A stretch of DNA of 64,000 nucleotides from Volutella citrinella (taxonomy: Eukaryota > Ascomycota > Sordariomycetes > Hypocreales > Nectriaceae), in contig JAWZSP010000008.1 in NCBI GenBank assembly GCA_034401135.1, positions 2,046,001-2,110,000 of the forward strand, given 5' to 3'. Position 1 is the stretch's first letter. Each line of letters starts with the position of its first letter. Of this stretch, positions 47,401-59,973 are shown one piece after another. Both the position numbers and the translations under genes were made by a program. The notes beneath the pieces are model-generated. The model did not search any database and was not told the DNA's origin. It saw nothing but the letters and a program-made list of their open reading frames with translations.

Positions 47401-50400
47401 AGTGTGTCTTTGTAAGGAGATTGCCGAGTTCGTCGCGCAGATCATGGATTCGGTGGTAAGCGGGGTCGCTCGACTTCAGGGCGTATCCAGCTTTGTATCG
47501 ATACTGGGGACGGAGCTCCTCATCTTCTGCAACCTCAGCCAGAGGGTCTTCATCCATTTCGTAGCTATCGTCCTCCATGTCATGGTCCTCAGCCGTGGTA
47601 CCGTTCATCGCTCCCGAGGCCCGCTCCGGGTCGAACATGGTAGCCATTCCCGAGGTAACGAGTCTGATTTGTTGCATCAAGCGTGATACCTCATCTGACC
47701 ATTCCTTGTTTTTGCCAGTTCTGCTCACTGGAGGATTGTCGCTCATCAAGCGTTCCAATTGGTCCTGGGCAGATTTTGTTTGGGAAGCAAAAAGCTCGAC
47801 AGCGAAATCAATCTCGGGAGGGGAGGGCTGGTGCCAACGAATAGTGAGATCGACAGGCGCGGTTGTTTTGCCCCAATCATCCACATTGATGCCTCGCTTC
47901 AGTATGTCAGGCTCATACAATGCATGGTCAATGGGATAGGTGTGGGTCAAGTTCAACAGCAGATGATGAATGTAGTTGGACACAAGAATAGTGGGCAGTC
48001 CACGGCACTTTTCTTGCATGTATTCAGCAATGCCGAGAAGGTCTTCCTTGTACTTCAGAACCTCGCTGCCGACATGGACCACTGCCATTGCCAGCATGCT
48101 CACATGCCAAACCAAGGCACGATCACGAGGCAAATAGTCTGTTCCACTGCTGCGATCTGATGCTGCATTGTTGAAGTCGATCTCATTGCGAATGTTGATC
48201 ACCAGCATGGGTATGAAAACTTTGAGCGTCTTTTCAGGATTCACCTTGCAAAGAGCATTGAGAATCCAAGCCATGGCATCGCGAGCTTGGTGGACGACAT
48301 GAGAAGAAACAAAAGTGGCAATCTTCTCTAGAGCCATGTCGAAAAGCTCCGGGGACAGGGAGGCAAAAAGTGGCGACAGGGCAGCAGGCAAGGCATTGAT
48401 GACATTGTCTTCTGGCGTGCCTCCTCTGACTTGGTTAGCATCGGGCAAATTCTCCAGGAGTGTGAAAACTTTGCCCAGCAGGGTCAGCACGAACTCGCCG
48501 AACCCAGCGGTGGAAGAGCGCAGGATGTCTTCCTCATCTTCGTCAGTGAGCTCATCATTGTAATTGATCTTGATATTCTGGCCTTCCAGCTCCATACGAT
48601 CCATCTCACCCTGGACCCATTGCATGGCCAGTGTAGTGTCGTGAATATGGCTGTCTTCTTTCGCAAGGGGTACCAGAGGGATACTGAACGCGACACTTTG
48701 AATGAAGTTGAGAGTGTACTGGGTTTTGTTCAGATCGTTGGCATCGATACCAGGCAATGCCAAAGCAAGGAGAGCGGTCATGTGACATCGGTATCCCTTG
48801 AGCTTGGACATGATGTTGGCAATCATTTGTAGCCCATTCAAACTAGAAGTCGTTCTGTGAACTTCAACCAGACCCTGGAGACTTGGGTAGAATCGCTGTA
48901 GCGCACCCGGCAGAACCAGGTCTGGCTCTAGGTAGGCGAGGCCCTGTAGGGCACTGTAATAGTAGTACGACACTCTGCTGCTCTTGGAGAAAAGACCCAT
49001 GAAGGTCACTTCCTTGAGAGAGGCAACGAAACGTTTTTTGAGCTCGGGTGTTATCCTGCGCTCCTTCGGGATATCCAATTCGCCACTCTGCTCGCGATTC
49101 CACCTGGAAACAAAAGCCTCGGTGAGGTAGAGAGTAAGCTGGCCCAGCATTGTAGTCCAGGCACCCTGGTTGGAGGGGTGGAAGAAGGTGTCAATCGACT
49201 CCATGAAACCCTCCAGGTTGGACATGATAGAACCCTCTTCCTCCAAGCAAGCTGGCGACAGGGAGCTTACTACCAGGCGAGCGATCATGTATGCCACAGG
49301 ATACTTCTTCTTGTCCTTCTCCACATACATCCCAGCTCCTGAGAGGTAATCCAAGGGAGTGTAAGGAGAGTTGGCCTGGCCGACCGGAATTTGGGTCAGC
49401 CGGAGAATCGCAGTAAATATCAAGTCAGACTGCTCCTTGGTGAAGATACCGTGTCCGGCAAAGGGGGTATGCGAGCAATGCATGTGATCTCTGGCAATGC
49501 GGGAAAACAGATCGATGAAGAAGACATCGAACGCCTTGGAGCGGTTTATGATGGACCATAAGTGGAACAATGTTGGGAAAAAATCACTAGGCTGCGACTG
49601 AGGAGCGTCTGCTGGTGCTGGATGGCTAGGAAGCAAGGCACTGAGGGCACCGACGACGATGAAAGCGTTCTGCAATTCGTTTACACTGAAGTAAGGCAAG
49701 AGCTCTTCCAACATTGCTCGGCGTTCGGCTGGGTCAAAGTATGTGTGCGCGTGTGTGCAGAGCTTCAAGAGCTGCTTGGCAGATCGTCGGCGATTGCTTT
49801 GGTGTGCAGGAACCTCGGAAGGGAGCACCCAGGCCTTGAGTTCGTTCCATAACGGTCGCCACTCGAGTGTGAGGTCTTCGCCAGGCTTTAGGTAGTGATT
49901 CTTCCTACAAGCAAGGGGTTAGGAGCAAGAAGCGGCTGCAGGTTTGGTAGTTTTTATGGCCGTACCTTGTAAGAGTTAAAACCATGCGTAGAAAGCGGTC
50001 CGATGCAGTTGCGTCGAGGCCTGGGGCGAGTGCGAGGGAGTAGTAGAGCTTTGCCAACCTGGCCCTTAGCTCGCGCGTCATCTCAAACTTGAGATTGAGC
50101 CATCCCTGCAATTCTCTAGTCCAATGTAGAGCACCGGGAGAGAAGTCTTCAGCCTTGACAGCGATGTATAGTTGTTTGAGAATGCCCTGCAATGCAGCAT
50201 CGCGCTGGCCCTCTTCCTCGACTTCAAAGGGAAGCTGTTGAAAATAGGCGAAAGTGCGTGGTCGGTAGCGCTTTTTGTCATCCTCGTCGGTCTTGGCACA
50301 GGGGATACCGGGCGAAGTGGCTCGTGAAATGGGCTCGTATGGCATGAAGTTCGCCAGCAAGTGAGAGGTCGAACCGGGGGCTAGAGCGGCGTGGGAGCCC

Positions 50401-50429
50401 GAGGGGCGCGGGCCGATGTTCTCGTCCAT
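44445..50429 (-). CDS. BLM10: Proteasome activator Blm10/PA200
   Basis: Three exons (49966-50429, 44567-49904, 44445-44507) with introns of 61 and 59 bp encode 1,954 residues, normal for the family. Blm10/PA200 is a HEAT-repeat ring that caps the 20S proteasome, opening its gate and assisting assembly and peptide or histone degradation. Helical repeats fill the whole length, with an acidic insert (DHDMEDDSYEMDEDPLAEVAEDEE). The last exon codes for only 20 residues and ends KSYFA. Tyr-Phe-Ala fits the C-terminal YxA/HbYX-like tail that inserts into 20S alpha-subunit pockets. The first exon joins as LTLTR-KNHYLKPGEDL, restoring a conserved segment. ATG 50429 starts MDENIGPRPSG. Confidence 0.96.
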
Positions 50430-53010
50430 GGCGAGGACAGTCGAGCAGCACCAGGCTGGGGGAGCAATCTGGCGTGCCTGCTCCGGAGACGCAATCGGGG
50501 AGAGTCAGCAGCAATCGCGGGCCAGCCGGGCCAGCTCGTGACGAGCGGGCGGCTGAAGCTTGCCTGACTGGAGGATCCGCCGGCTCTTGGATGTGCTTGG
50601 CCCAGCAGCTCAGCTCAGCAACTCGGAGGGTGATGAGGAGGGAGGTAAGGCGAGGAGCGAAAACACCGCTGATCGCACATGAGGATGCAGCGCGGGGACG
50701 GGGCGGGACGGAACGGGATGGCGATGCGACACAATCCCGATTGTTGTTTTGTTGTTGAGTTGGGGTTGTAGTGGTCGTGGCGGAGAGCAGACGACAATGC
50801 GGCGCTGGAGGGGAACGTGACGAAGCAGCAGCACTGGCGCCGAGAGGGAAGGAAGGGCGTGCGTCGAGCAGACGCTAGGGACTGGGGCGAGACGGACGGG
50901 GTGCAAGCAACAATGCGAATTAGTTTGGGTCGATGGTGGAGACGGCAGGAGATTGTGGAAACAGCTGAGTAGATTTGGAAGGAGACGGAGAGGGAGATGG
51001 CGAGGGAAAGGCAAAGGGAAAGAGAAGGGAAGAGGCGAGGGCACGTTGGGAATTGGCTTGATTGTTATAAGAATCCTGAGGGCGGACAGAGTGATGGGAT
51101 AGTCACCAGGCAGCTGAGGAGTATGTCAGTAAAGGCACTGTAGGTGCTGGTCCTCCTACTGAGGCGCTTCCTCTGTGCTTACTGGCATTCAGTGGTGCTC
51201 TGATGGGCGTGGGGCGGGGCGGACACGCGGGAAGGGGCCGGCCTGCGAGGGTGCTGTGAGTTGATGTGTGATGATGCCAGCAGCGGCAGCCTGGCCTTTT
51301 TTTTCTGGGGCTGCCCCAGGATAAGGAACGCCCAGTAGACGCAGCGCGCCTGCAGCCTGGGTCTGGCCAAGAGCCAATCGAGCCACAGAGCTCCTAGGCT
51401 GGAGTCTGGCGGCTGGCTGATGCGCAGTGGTGCGGGTGCTGCTGGCGCCATTGCTAGGTACGGAGTATTAATTTTTGACGACCTGGAGTCCTGGACCGAC
51501 ATTTGATCCATCAACCAAGGTAACCACGGACGGCCCAGCGACTGGATTAATTTGTGCGTTCCAGGGGCCTGCCCTGCGCTTCTGACGGACCAAGGTCCTG
51601 CGAACTGAAAAAAACAAAACAAAAGAGACCGCAGGCGGAGCGATTGGTACCCCTGGGTCCAATGCACTCGCCCGTCACACAAAGGGAGAGGCCATCGCTT
51701 TCTTCCGCACTCCCGCCAAGCTAAATCCGAGCTGCTGTAATAGTCCGAACAGATGGTACCAATGCGGACATGTGCAGTGTACACATTGTTCGGCATCTCA
51801 GGTTACAGCCCGCATACGTAAGGCAAGTCTACCTAAGGAGCTTCCCCCCATTATTTCCCTTCCCGCTGCAACGCCAACTAAAGGGCCATGGATTACTGCA
51901 CCACATCACACACCGCACGACGGACGATGGGGTGAATGGGTGTTTGAGTCTTTAATGACCACTCTCACTCATGTTTGCGCTGCTTCTGATTGCTTCTTTT
52001 TTTTACGTAGACGGAGACGAAATGGAGAAAATTGTTTCGTATCGCAATTATGACGAGGCACCACACGCAGCTCCCGCCAAGCATCTATTTCCACCTCCAC
52101 GTAACTTGTCAGCTTGTCCACTAGTATGTTGTGCCCCTCAACCAAGGACAAGACAGCCCGCGCATTTCGTACACATGGCTGGTTTCACTCGCATATTCAT
52201 GCCCTTTGGTCACTTGCGTCTGAAATAACATGGGCTGGCTCCGCTCTGCCTACGTCGGCTCTCCTGCTTGGCCCATTGCGCCATTGGGGATTCTCGATCA
52301 TTCCATCTCACGTATCCCACGTGCCGCCCTCAGCGGCGTTGGTTGCCACCCGATGTCAGGATCCCCGAGTTCCGGTCGGCAAATTGGATCCCTTTCACGG
52401 CACCGCACGCCAATTAGCATGACCGCCTGACTTCCCAAAACCATCCTGTATGCATGCACAGCTGCTATTCTCGCTGATGCGCATACGCTGGCATCCATAT
52501 TCGCCGCATGCGCTGTTAGCCGTGATATGTCCGCCACATCCTGTGCGTTGATAGGCTCTCCACCTATAGGGCATGTGACAGAATACATGTTCACTCCTGG
52601 TGGCTGTGACGCCATGCGCTCATACTCATACTCATGGCATCAACCATCCCTGATGGTACTAGGATGGCACGCCCAAATTCTCCCATCTCCTTCAATCATC
52701 CAGACGGCAATCGTCTCTTGCCGTCAAATCCTGGCATTCGAGAAGAAGCTTCTAGAAATCTGACATGGCCAGCTCTCCTCTCCACCATGCGAAACTAATG
52801 CGGCGATCATGCGCCGCTTGCGAGTGCACCGAGCGTATTGGACGTGCACAATCTGCTGGTTGTGACATATCGCCTCAGATCTTGCTCAATTACGGATACG
52901 GGGCACAGGACACGCCACAGGTGAGAGGATGCCAGCACATAAATGCGACTTTGACAAGATAAAGTAGGTTGTTGGAAATTCGATTGCTTGCTATGTTCAT
53001 GTCACCTTGA
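50430..53010. other. Intergenic region upstream of BLM10
   Basis: This 2.6-kb gap holds the BLM10 leader and the 3' flank of the next gene. The first 600 bp contain purine-rich tracts (about 50930-51040, GGGAAAGAGAAGGG-like) on the plus strand. A minus-strand frame of 205 codons at 51179-51796 starts with ATG but matches nothing I know. No other structure is seen. Confidence 0.5.
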
Positions 53011-54726
53011 TTAGGCGCTAGGGTAGTCTAATTTGTATCTAAATGGGTCATCATGTTGCTGCTGTGCAGCTGAGTTGCTTCTTCGTCGGAAAATCTTGTT
53101 GGCAATCTGGCGTACACTGACGCTCAATCGCCGAGTAGGGGGCCTCGACGGCTCCTGAAACACAATCTGCTCCATGGTTGGCCGTCTTCCGTCTTCGCTT
53201 GCCCGAGGCGCCACCATCTTCTTCACAAACCCAGGAGTGGAGGACAGTGACCTTCGTGGGGACGCCATGTCACAGGACGAGGGATCACTGATGCTGGGCG
53301 AAGGGCTTGGGGCAACAAGCGGCATCCTCAGCGGCGGATTGCTCGACAATGCGGTGGACCGTTGCAAGACTCCGGCGGATGATGGCCGGGACTGCACCGC
53401 ACTGCTCGGGTTTCGTTTTTGTAATGTCGCTGGTGCGGTTCGGATGCTTGCTGGCCAGTCCTCCTGCCTCAGGGTAACCCAAGTTGCCGTCACCAGCATG
53501 AGCAACTTGATGTCTTCCGGAACAGCTTTCGTCAAACGCCCTTCAATGGCGGAGGGAGGCGTCGTCACCCATTCTGGGGCGGCTCCCGGTCCCAGTGCCG
53601 AAGATCGCGTAGGGGGGTAGCGGCCGCTTGAGGTAGACATTGTATTATATGTATCAAACACTTCCAGCGTGTTTGAGAGTAAGGTCCCCATGATGGGATG
53701 GCGGCGAGTATCAGGGTGTATGAGGCTAAAAGTCCACTTGAACTCGGGAGGGGTTGGGCTGGTAGGTGGAGTTCCGGTTGGCGATGTCCGTAGAGTAGAC
53801 TGTGTGGGGATCACGGGCTTCTTGATCCATCGTGCTGTGCTGATGCGACCTCTCTCGTCGACTCCGATGAATTCATAGGACCCGTTGGCCATTACGCTTG
53901 ATTCCCAAGTGCAGCCGTCCTCCATAACAATCTCTGCAGAGTCATCTCCCATGTTGGGCATGGGGCTGATGACAGCCATCAGGTCTCTTTGATCAAGAGA
54001 ATCCTCCACATCTGCCGAATCTGGACCATCGGGTGTGCCATAGTCTTCACTGCGGACAAGGATCAGGTCGTTCAGCCCGAGAACCGGCTTGGACTGGAAC
54101 AATCTCGGGCAGCGCTTGGCGATCCTGGGCATGATTGATGACCCCATGACAAGACTTGATGGTAAGACGTCAAAGGCAGGAACCGGTCGTTTCTCCGTAA
54201 GCTGTTGGAGTTGAAGCAATAGTCGAGGGCGAACCACGATCTTTCGCTGCTTGGACCGCAGGCGTGGCGCTGGATGCGCCAGCAGAAATTGAGTGGACTT
54301 TCTGGGGGTTCTCTTTCTCCTCTGCCTTTTCTTGACAGTTATTGAGCTATCACTCAGGTCGCTAAGATCGGAGAAGGCGGTGGAGCCTTCGTCCTCGCTC
54401 TGAGGGCCTTCTACCAGCTCATCATCGGTTTCGGGTTCACCGAAGCGAACGGACAACTCCCTTCGAGGCATGTATTCGGATGTAGGTCGGGGTCGTGTCG
54501 TGCGCGGCGTGACGGGCGCGTGGATGGGTGCGTTTTCATGATAGGATAGCGGACGGGGTAACGGACTTGTCGCTGCGTGAACCGGCGCTGGAGGCCTGAC
54601 GAAGGGTTCCGAGGGTGGTCGCAGGGCTGATTGAAGGAACGACACCCGTCTCACTGGCCGCTGGGGAGACGGGCGTGGTCCAGAATACTCGTGCCCGTGA
54701 ATGCTGGCGCCGGAATGGAGAAACAT
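53011..54726 (-). CDS. Unrecognised 571-residue fungal protein
   Basis: One uninterrupted frame from ATG 54726 with coding-like composition. I do not recognise a known family. Residues 1-100 are Pro/Arg-rich and basic. An acidic patch (EPETDDELVEGPQSEDEGS) is followed by a Ser/Asp run and a strongly basic stretch (KKRQRRKRTPRK) that could be a nuclear localisation signal. The central part (about 180-400) looks folded, with segments such as CTWESSVMANGSYEFIGVD and FKWTFSLIHPDTRRHPIMG. A short hydrophobic helix (IKLLMLVTATWVTL) and a Ser/Pro-rich tail with a second basic patch (NKIFRRRSN) follow. There is no signal peptide. Gene length and base use suggest a real gene conserved among related fungi; function unknown. 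Confidence 0.78.
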   Translation of the reverse strand: MFLHSGASIHGHEYSGPRPSPQRPVRRVSFLQSALRPPSEPFVRPPAPVHAATSPLPRPLSYHENAPIHAPVTPRTTRPRPTSEYMPRRELSVRFGEPETDDELVEGPQSEDEGSTAFSDLSDLSDSSITVKKRQRRKRTPRKSTQFLLAHPAPRLRSKQRKIVVRPRLLLQLQQLTEKRPVPAFDVLPSSLVMGSSIMPRIAKRCPRLFQSKPVLGLNDLILVRSEDYGTPDGPDSADVEDSLDQRDLMAVISPMPNMGDDSAEIVMEDGCTWESSVMANGSYEFIGVDERGRISTARWIKKPVIPTQSTLRTSPTGTPPTSPTPPEFKWTFSLIHPDTRRHPIMGTLLSNTLEVFDTYNTMSTSSGRYPPTRSSALGPGAAPEWVTTPPSAIEGRLTKAVPEDIKLLMLVTATWVTLRQEDWPASIRTAPATLQKRNPSSAVQSRPSSAGVLQRSTALSSNPPLRMPLVAPSPSPSISDPSSCDMASPRRSLSSTPGFVKKMVAPRASEDGRRPTMEQIVFQEPSRPPTRRLSVSVRQIANKIFRRRSNSAAQQQHDDPFRYKLDYPSA

Positions 54727-57700
54727 GACCGGTGTTCAAGGGCAAGTTTGAAGCAGCCAGACCTTGGGCTGCCCCGGCTGCTAACAAGCTGGGTCGGAAT
54801 TGCGATGTATATGAGAATGAAGATGACCGATGCAGGCGAGCAGTCGTATTGGCGCAAAATTGAAGTTGTAGGCGCCAATCCGTTCGTCTCGAGGCAGTGA
54901 TAGTAGAGTCTTCAATTAGAGGCAGGAATACGCCTTCCCCATGCGAGCAGCAGACATCCAAGCCGGCAAGATTGAGCCTTTTCGGGAAGCACGGATCGGA
55001 AATGGCAATCAACGTTTGTCAGCCCGGGACTTGTCGTCGTACAGGAGCAGCCAGTTGTGGTGGTCTGGTGGCAGGGTTTGGAGAGGACGGGCTAGCGGAA
55101 CTGGCGGAGGCCGGAAGGCGCGGATGAGAAGACGTGGGCAGGAAACAATTAACCTCAAGCTAAAAGAGACGCTGGCCAAGAGTTGATGTACGAGTCGAGA
55201 ATCAAAGACGAACTGGGTCGGAAAATGCTGAGGACGGTGCGGTGTGGTGTTGTACAGGCAGTTAAATGGATCGCTGATGCTACATGCAGCTCCTCCACCA
55301 TGTCTACACCATGCCCATGCACGGTCAAGTACGTACCCCCGTACAACTGTCGCGTGGGCAGGGGGTATTTCTGGCGGCGGGCTGGGAGTGGCAATGGACT
55401 GTTCCTAAGGCGGTAACATGAGCATTGGCGTCCAACGAGGCGGTCACTGTCGGAGGCGCAGGGCCTGGGGCATGGGTAAGGGGATGATTCATGATTGATG
55501 GGTTCTGGGTGATGGGCAGATCCAGGGGCCGCCAGGACGGGCGGTAGACTGGGGTATGGCAATGCAAGAGCTGACTGAGCCTGGTGTCGCAGCGGATAGC
55601 GGTCAACGACGCCGCGGATGGACCACGACAGCATCAGCTCATGGACGATGGGGTGACTGGGGGTATTCAAGGTGAGTGGGGAGGGGGGGCGCGAACATGT
55701 CGATTCGCTGCTTTGAGGCTAGACAGGGCGCACAACGGATCACGTACCTACTGCACGGAGAGGGTTCGTCTGTTGGGAAGGCCGGGCAAAACTGGATAAT
55801 AATTGACTAGGTATGTTTTCGTATCGTTGAGCCGAGCAGATGGAGGCTGGTTGGGATGGATCGCGCCGGCTGTGAAGCTTCCGGGATGGGGGTCGCGTGG
55901 GCCTAATTATCTCTGCATACAAGGCGAGGCTGGACGACTGCTCCAATAGCCAGAGCGAAAACGCGAGTAGTTATACTAGAGGCAGACGAATGGTAGAAAT
56001 GAAGAAGAAGATGTGGAAGATGTAGCAATAGGAGTCGGAACGGAAATGAAACCAGGCCAGCCTGAGAACAAGCAAGGCGCAAATCGTCAGTCAGCACGAG
56101 CGTGAGATGAGATGAGTCCTCGACTCGGATTCGGGCAACCATGTCTTGGGTGGCCGATTAGAGCTGTGCGACTCAGGCGCTGATTTGCCCTTCCAAAATA
56201 TTGGTGAGGTTGTGCGACCATACGTCACATCTCGTTTCGCTGTTTAATTGGGCTGCCATCGTATTCGGGTTTCCGAAGCACACACCAGGACCAAAACCCG
56301 AGTAAGCAGCAGGACCCGGTCACGAGCCCCCTGCCACCCGTCAATCTGGGGGCCCATGCAGGCCTCACTCGCCTCGCCTCGCCTCGCCTGAATCGCCTCG
56401 CCTCCCGCTTTGGACTTCAGGGGCCTTGAACCATTCTGTCATGGCACTCACTTTCCTTTCTTCTTTTCACCCTTTGCTTTGTGCCCAGCTGGGCTGGGAG
56501 GGCTGGGGCTGTGATCCGCGCTGTCGGTGCCCCTGAAAAGCGCCCGCTCAAAGACCGAAGATCCCCACCATCCTGTGGAGGGAGACCAGGAGGCGCCAGC
56601 CACGGCTCCAGCTGCCAGGCCTGCTGGATCTTACAGTGCAGCGTGTAATTACTTGGTACGGATAGTTGAGATGAGATGATGGATGCGCTGGCCATGTTTG
56701 TTAGGTACCAAGTTCACTTCACCTGCATATCCATCGACACGCGCTCTCGATTGGCACTTGGTAGTTTGGTTTTGAGTAATTCCGATGTAAGTAGTGGTTA
56801 ATTGTTGCCCTTGAATCGTGTTGTTCGGTACCGCACAGACGTCAATCTCGCAACCGACACTCACCGACGAAATACCGGCGGCAAGTTGAAGGAATACGAA
56901 TACCAGCCCTCATACGTTTCCATCCTCCCCGTAATAGCAGGTCCTGAGGAGAAGCCGCGAGTATGGGCCGATCGTCTCCAAGCCATCCTGCTTCATCACT
57001 ACCCGTCAAACTGTCAGTGCCAGCTGGTCCCCACCGCCCGCCAACCAGTGGTGGGGCCCTTGGCAGGGGTTAGATGCAGTGAAAGACGGGAAGAGGGCCC
57101 GCCTCTGAGCTGACGCTTGCAACGTGCCTGGTCAATTTGTTCCACGCAGCCTGAATCGCATGACAGGCACTGGCCTGCATCTCTCATAAAACCAATCGCT
57201 GGCATCATGATACCGCCGGTTGCCAGAGCGGATGTTGCCAGGTCTGCTGTTAGGCCAGCTCAACATTCGGCCTGCGTCTGCTCCCCCAGTTCCAACTTCG
57301 GCCGAAGCCGCCGGGATTGCGGGAGACAAGCGCCGGCAACAAAGGAATGAGACGGCGCACGGATCGGCCTGCTCACGGAGCACCCTCAAGGGCGGCTCAG
57401 GGGGTTCGTACAGTGCTTGTCGCCAGAATTACTTCCTACCCATAACCATGCTCTGGCCTTCCGAGTACGCAGCGCACAGTTCATGTGTCGACGCCATCGC
57501 CGTTGCCGACTGTTTGCCTCTTTTGTTAGCAGGTAGACAAATCGTTTTCGCTACAGTCCCATGACATTTAGGTCGATGGGCAGGCACTCAATCTCGCATC
57601 ACGCCACAAAGCTCAAGAGACGGAACAGGCTCGAGGTATCCCGTGCTGGCCGAACGACGGAATGAAAGGGGGACATCGTGTGCTTAGGTACATGAGGCGC

Positions 57701-58428
57701 GGAGACGGATTTTGATGTTTTCCATCACCATTAGGAGTGGTCTGGACGAATCGAAGCTGTCTCGGGCGGTGGGTTCCATGCCGACATGGACATGGGCTTG
57801 ACAAGAGCCACAGGGGGCATGGACACACACCTGCATGTTTGCACACAGGCAGCTTGCCAACTCAGAGGTTCCCATCAGACCGCCTATCTGATCTTTGGCC
57901 ATATGCACCCTCATGCCGCCGGCAACGGTGAGAGCGAGGCCCTTGGCCCGTTTGTAGTCGTGCCCTCGCCCTGTTTTTTTGCTTCTTCTTTGGAGGGCTC
58001 AGCATGGCAACATGGAACCGATGCCAGCGGCTAGTCCAGAAAATCCGACACCATTAATGCTTCAATGCAATGAAATCAATGATGGCTCCATAAGCTGTAA
58101 TTATCGGAATTGTTTGGGCCAATCGATCACTCACTCTGTTTGTCGCTTGTGCCTGGATTGCTGGAATCTCCTTGTTGCTTAGTCATCTTAATCCGTAGAG
58201 CCTCTGTTATCGATAAGAGCATCAGAAAACCACACCCTGGATAGAACCAGGCGACATGGTGTTCGCGACGTCGGCCTGCCAATACTATTAACTGCGAAGA
58301 TAGTTTCACATTCTGCGAACTAGCTTGTACCCGAGACGAGGGTCTTCGGTTCTGTGCTTGAGGCATTAGACTATGCTCGTCTGCTAGGATCTCCGAAATT
58401 GTCTGTGAGGCAACTCTCACTGATCACG
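54727..58428. other. Long divergent intergenic region (3.7 kb)
   Basis: This lies between the starts of the 571-residue protein gene (-) and the LYR protein gene (+). It is by far the longest gap among the genes. Short frames overlap at random and I find no conserved motif. A GCCTC tandem tract lies at 56362-56405. The minus-strand gene may have a long leader. Confidence 0.5.
56362..56405 (+). repeat. Short (GCCTC)n tandem tract
   Basis: Four uninterrupted GCCTC units (about 56371-56388) are flanked by further imperfect units, including GCCTCGCCTCC after a short break. Confidence 0.8.
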
Positions 58429-59592
58429 ATGGGTCGCAGTAGACTTATTCCGACTCGCAATTCGCGGCATCGGACTGCCGTCATTGCACTTTACCGGGCA
58501 CTGCTCAAGTCGGCAAAGAGCGTCCCTCTCCCAAGCCAACTCACGGCCGCAAGCAAGGACCACCCGATTGTTTCAATCATACGAAAACGGTTCGTCCGGC
58601 ACAAGCCTTTCGACAGCCTTCGTCTAGTCTATGCTGCGATGACATCAGGTTATAAGGTATAGACTCATTTTCAACTCCAATGAAATCCGCTTTCTAATTT
58701 CCTATAGATTCTAGCCCTACTATCCAAAGGTCAAAGTGAAGGCAGTTCAGAACACTCTCAGATTCTCGAGCACCTCCGCAAGCGAGCTGCTGTAATCGAG
58801 CAGTCCCAGCTCTCACAACCGCCCCAGAAACAGATCAAGTACGGCCCACCTCTTCTCACCAAAATCTCCGCTCCAGGAGAGACTCCCGTGTATACGTCCA
58901 CTGCCCGCCCGATTCCGGCGTCGCACCTCACTGGTCAACGGAGAGTGCCCCATGTGTGCGCCACGGCTGATGGGGTGCCTTTCCTACGCACCAGGAAGCC
59001 GCAGCCACGAGTCCTGTCTAGCTCTATTAGGAGAAGAACACTTCTCAACGTCAACACCATTACGCAATACCTGGACACCGAGCTCATGGAGGCGGCTGAA
59101 CAGGAGGATCGATGGGAGCGCCGACTACGCCAGGAGATGAAGTCAGAGGGCCTGGAGAACCAAGTACCGTCGGATGGTACTCTCGGGAGATATTCTTGGA
59201 GTGTACAGTTGATGAAATACTGGCTGGAGCGGAAATTGAGCACCCAGTGGGCAGACTGGGTTGCTCGGGGAAAGGCCCTCCAACGAATCGTGGATGCTGA
59301 GAGCGCAGCAGCTGAAGCCGAAAAAGGCGGTGCAAAAGACTTCAGCAGCGGTGATGTCGGCGCCATTGGATCGTCACCGGAGCGCCATACAACTGAGCGC
59401 ATCGTCCCAGAAGCCGGACCGCATCAACCACTCGCAGATCCATTCCTGTCAAGCGATTGGGTGGATTTCGTGAAAGCCAAGGAGAGGAAATATACCGTCA
59501 CGAAAAAGTCTCGCGACATGGTTTCTGAATGGCAAGGAGGATCAAAATCCGATGACGACTTTGCCGAATATATCAAGTCGAAATTACGATAA
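58429..59592 (+). CDS. LYR-motif protein (Complex1_LYR family), probably mitochondrial
   Basis: Exons 58429-58656 and 58708-59592 with a 51-bp phase-0 intron (GTATAG...CTATAG) encode 370 residues. The N-terminus is basic (MGRSRLIPTRNSRHR) and is followed by the LYR motif at residues 21-23 (TAVIALYRALLK) and a downstream Phe-containing helix (FVRHKPFDSLRLVYAAM). LYR proteins are small mitochondrial adaptors that bind acyl-carrier protein and help assemble respiratory complexes or iron-sulphur proteins. This one has a 270-residue extension with a charged helical part (ELMEAAEQEDRWERRLRQEM), so it fits the longer fungal LYR group, possibly the Cup1-like one. ATG 58429 is the first Met in the frame. 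It converges with the kinase-like gene. Confidence 0.84.
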
Positions 59593-59973
59593 TGCTTTAC
59601 CGCCGGTATCAACAGCACATCGAAACCACCGGTGGCTTCTGTCGAAACCGGCCACCCATCTAGAACCACGAGTTTAGAAGAGCGGGACCGAAATCGCAGC
59701 CATGGCGTTGCACTCTTTGGGCAAACCTGCGCCTCCCTGGCCTGTATAGTATATTCAAGACGAGCGTAAGAACGAAGTTGCCGTAGAGCAATAGGCTCCC
59801 AAAATGGAGGGCTTGTATTTTTAATTAGCTAACCAAAGCAATCTATTCATCCCCAGTTGTCGCCTTGCCTCATTTCATAACATTCGGAGATCCAATCTTT
59901 TCTTCTAACTTGACTCAAAACAGCTGGAGGTGTGTCAAGAGCTCGGGCGGGAACAGTTTAGGGCGCAGGTGTA
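59593..59973. other. Convergent intergenic region LYR protein / kinase-like
   Basis: These 381 bp separate the two stop codons. No gene or structured element is seen. Confidence 0.5.

Noticed and set aside
51179..51796. Minus-strand frame of 205 codons upstream of BLM10
   Set aside because: It starts with ATG, but has no domain, no splice context and a composition like the flanks; a chance frame in GC-rich DNA is likelier.
54536..55012. Minus-strand frame of 158 codons overlapping the start of the 571-residue protein
   Set aside because: It overlaps the accepted gene in another frame and does not start with a credible ATG context.
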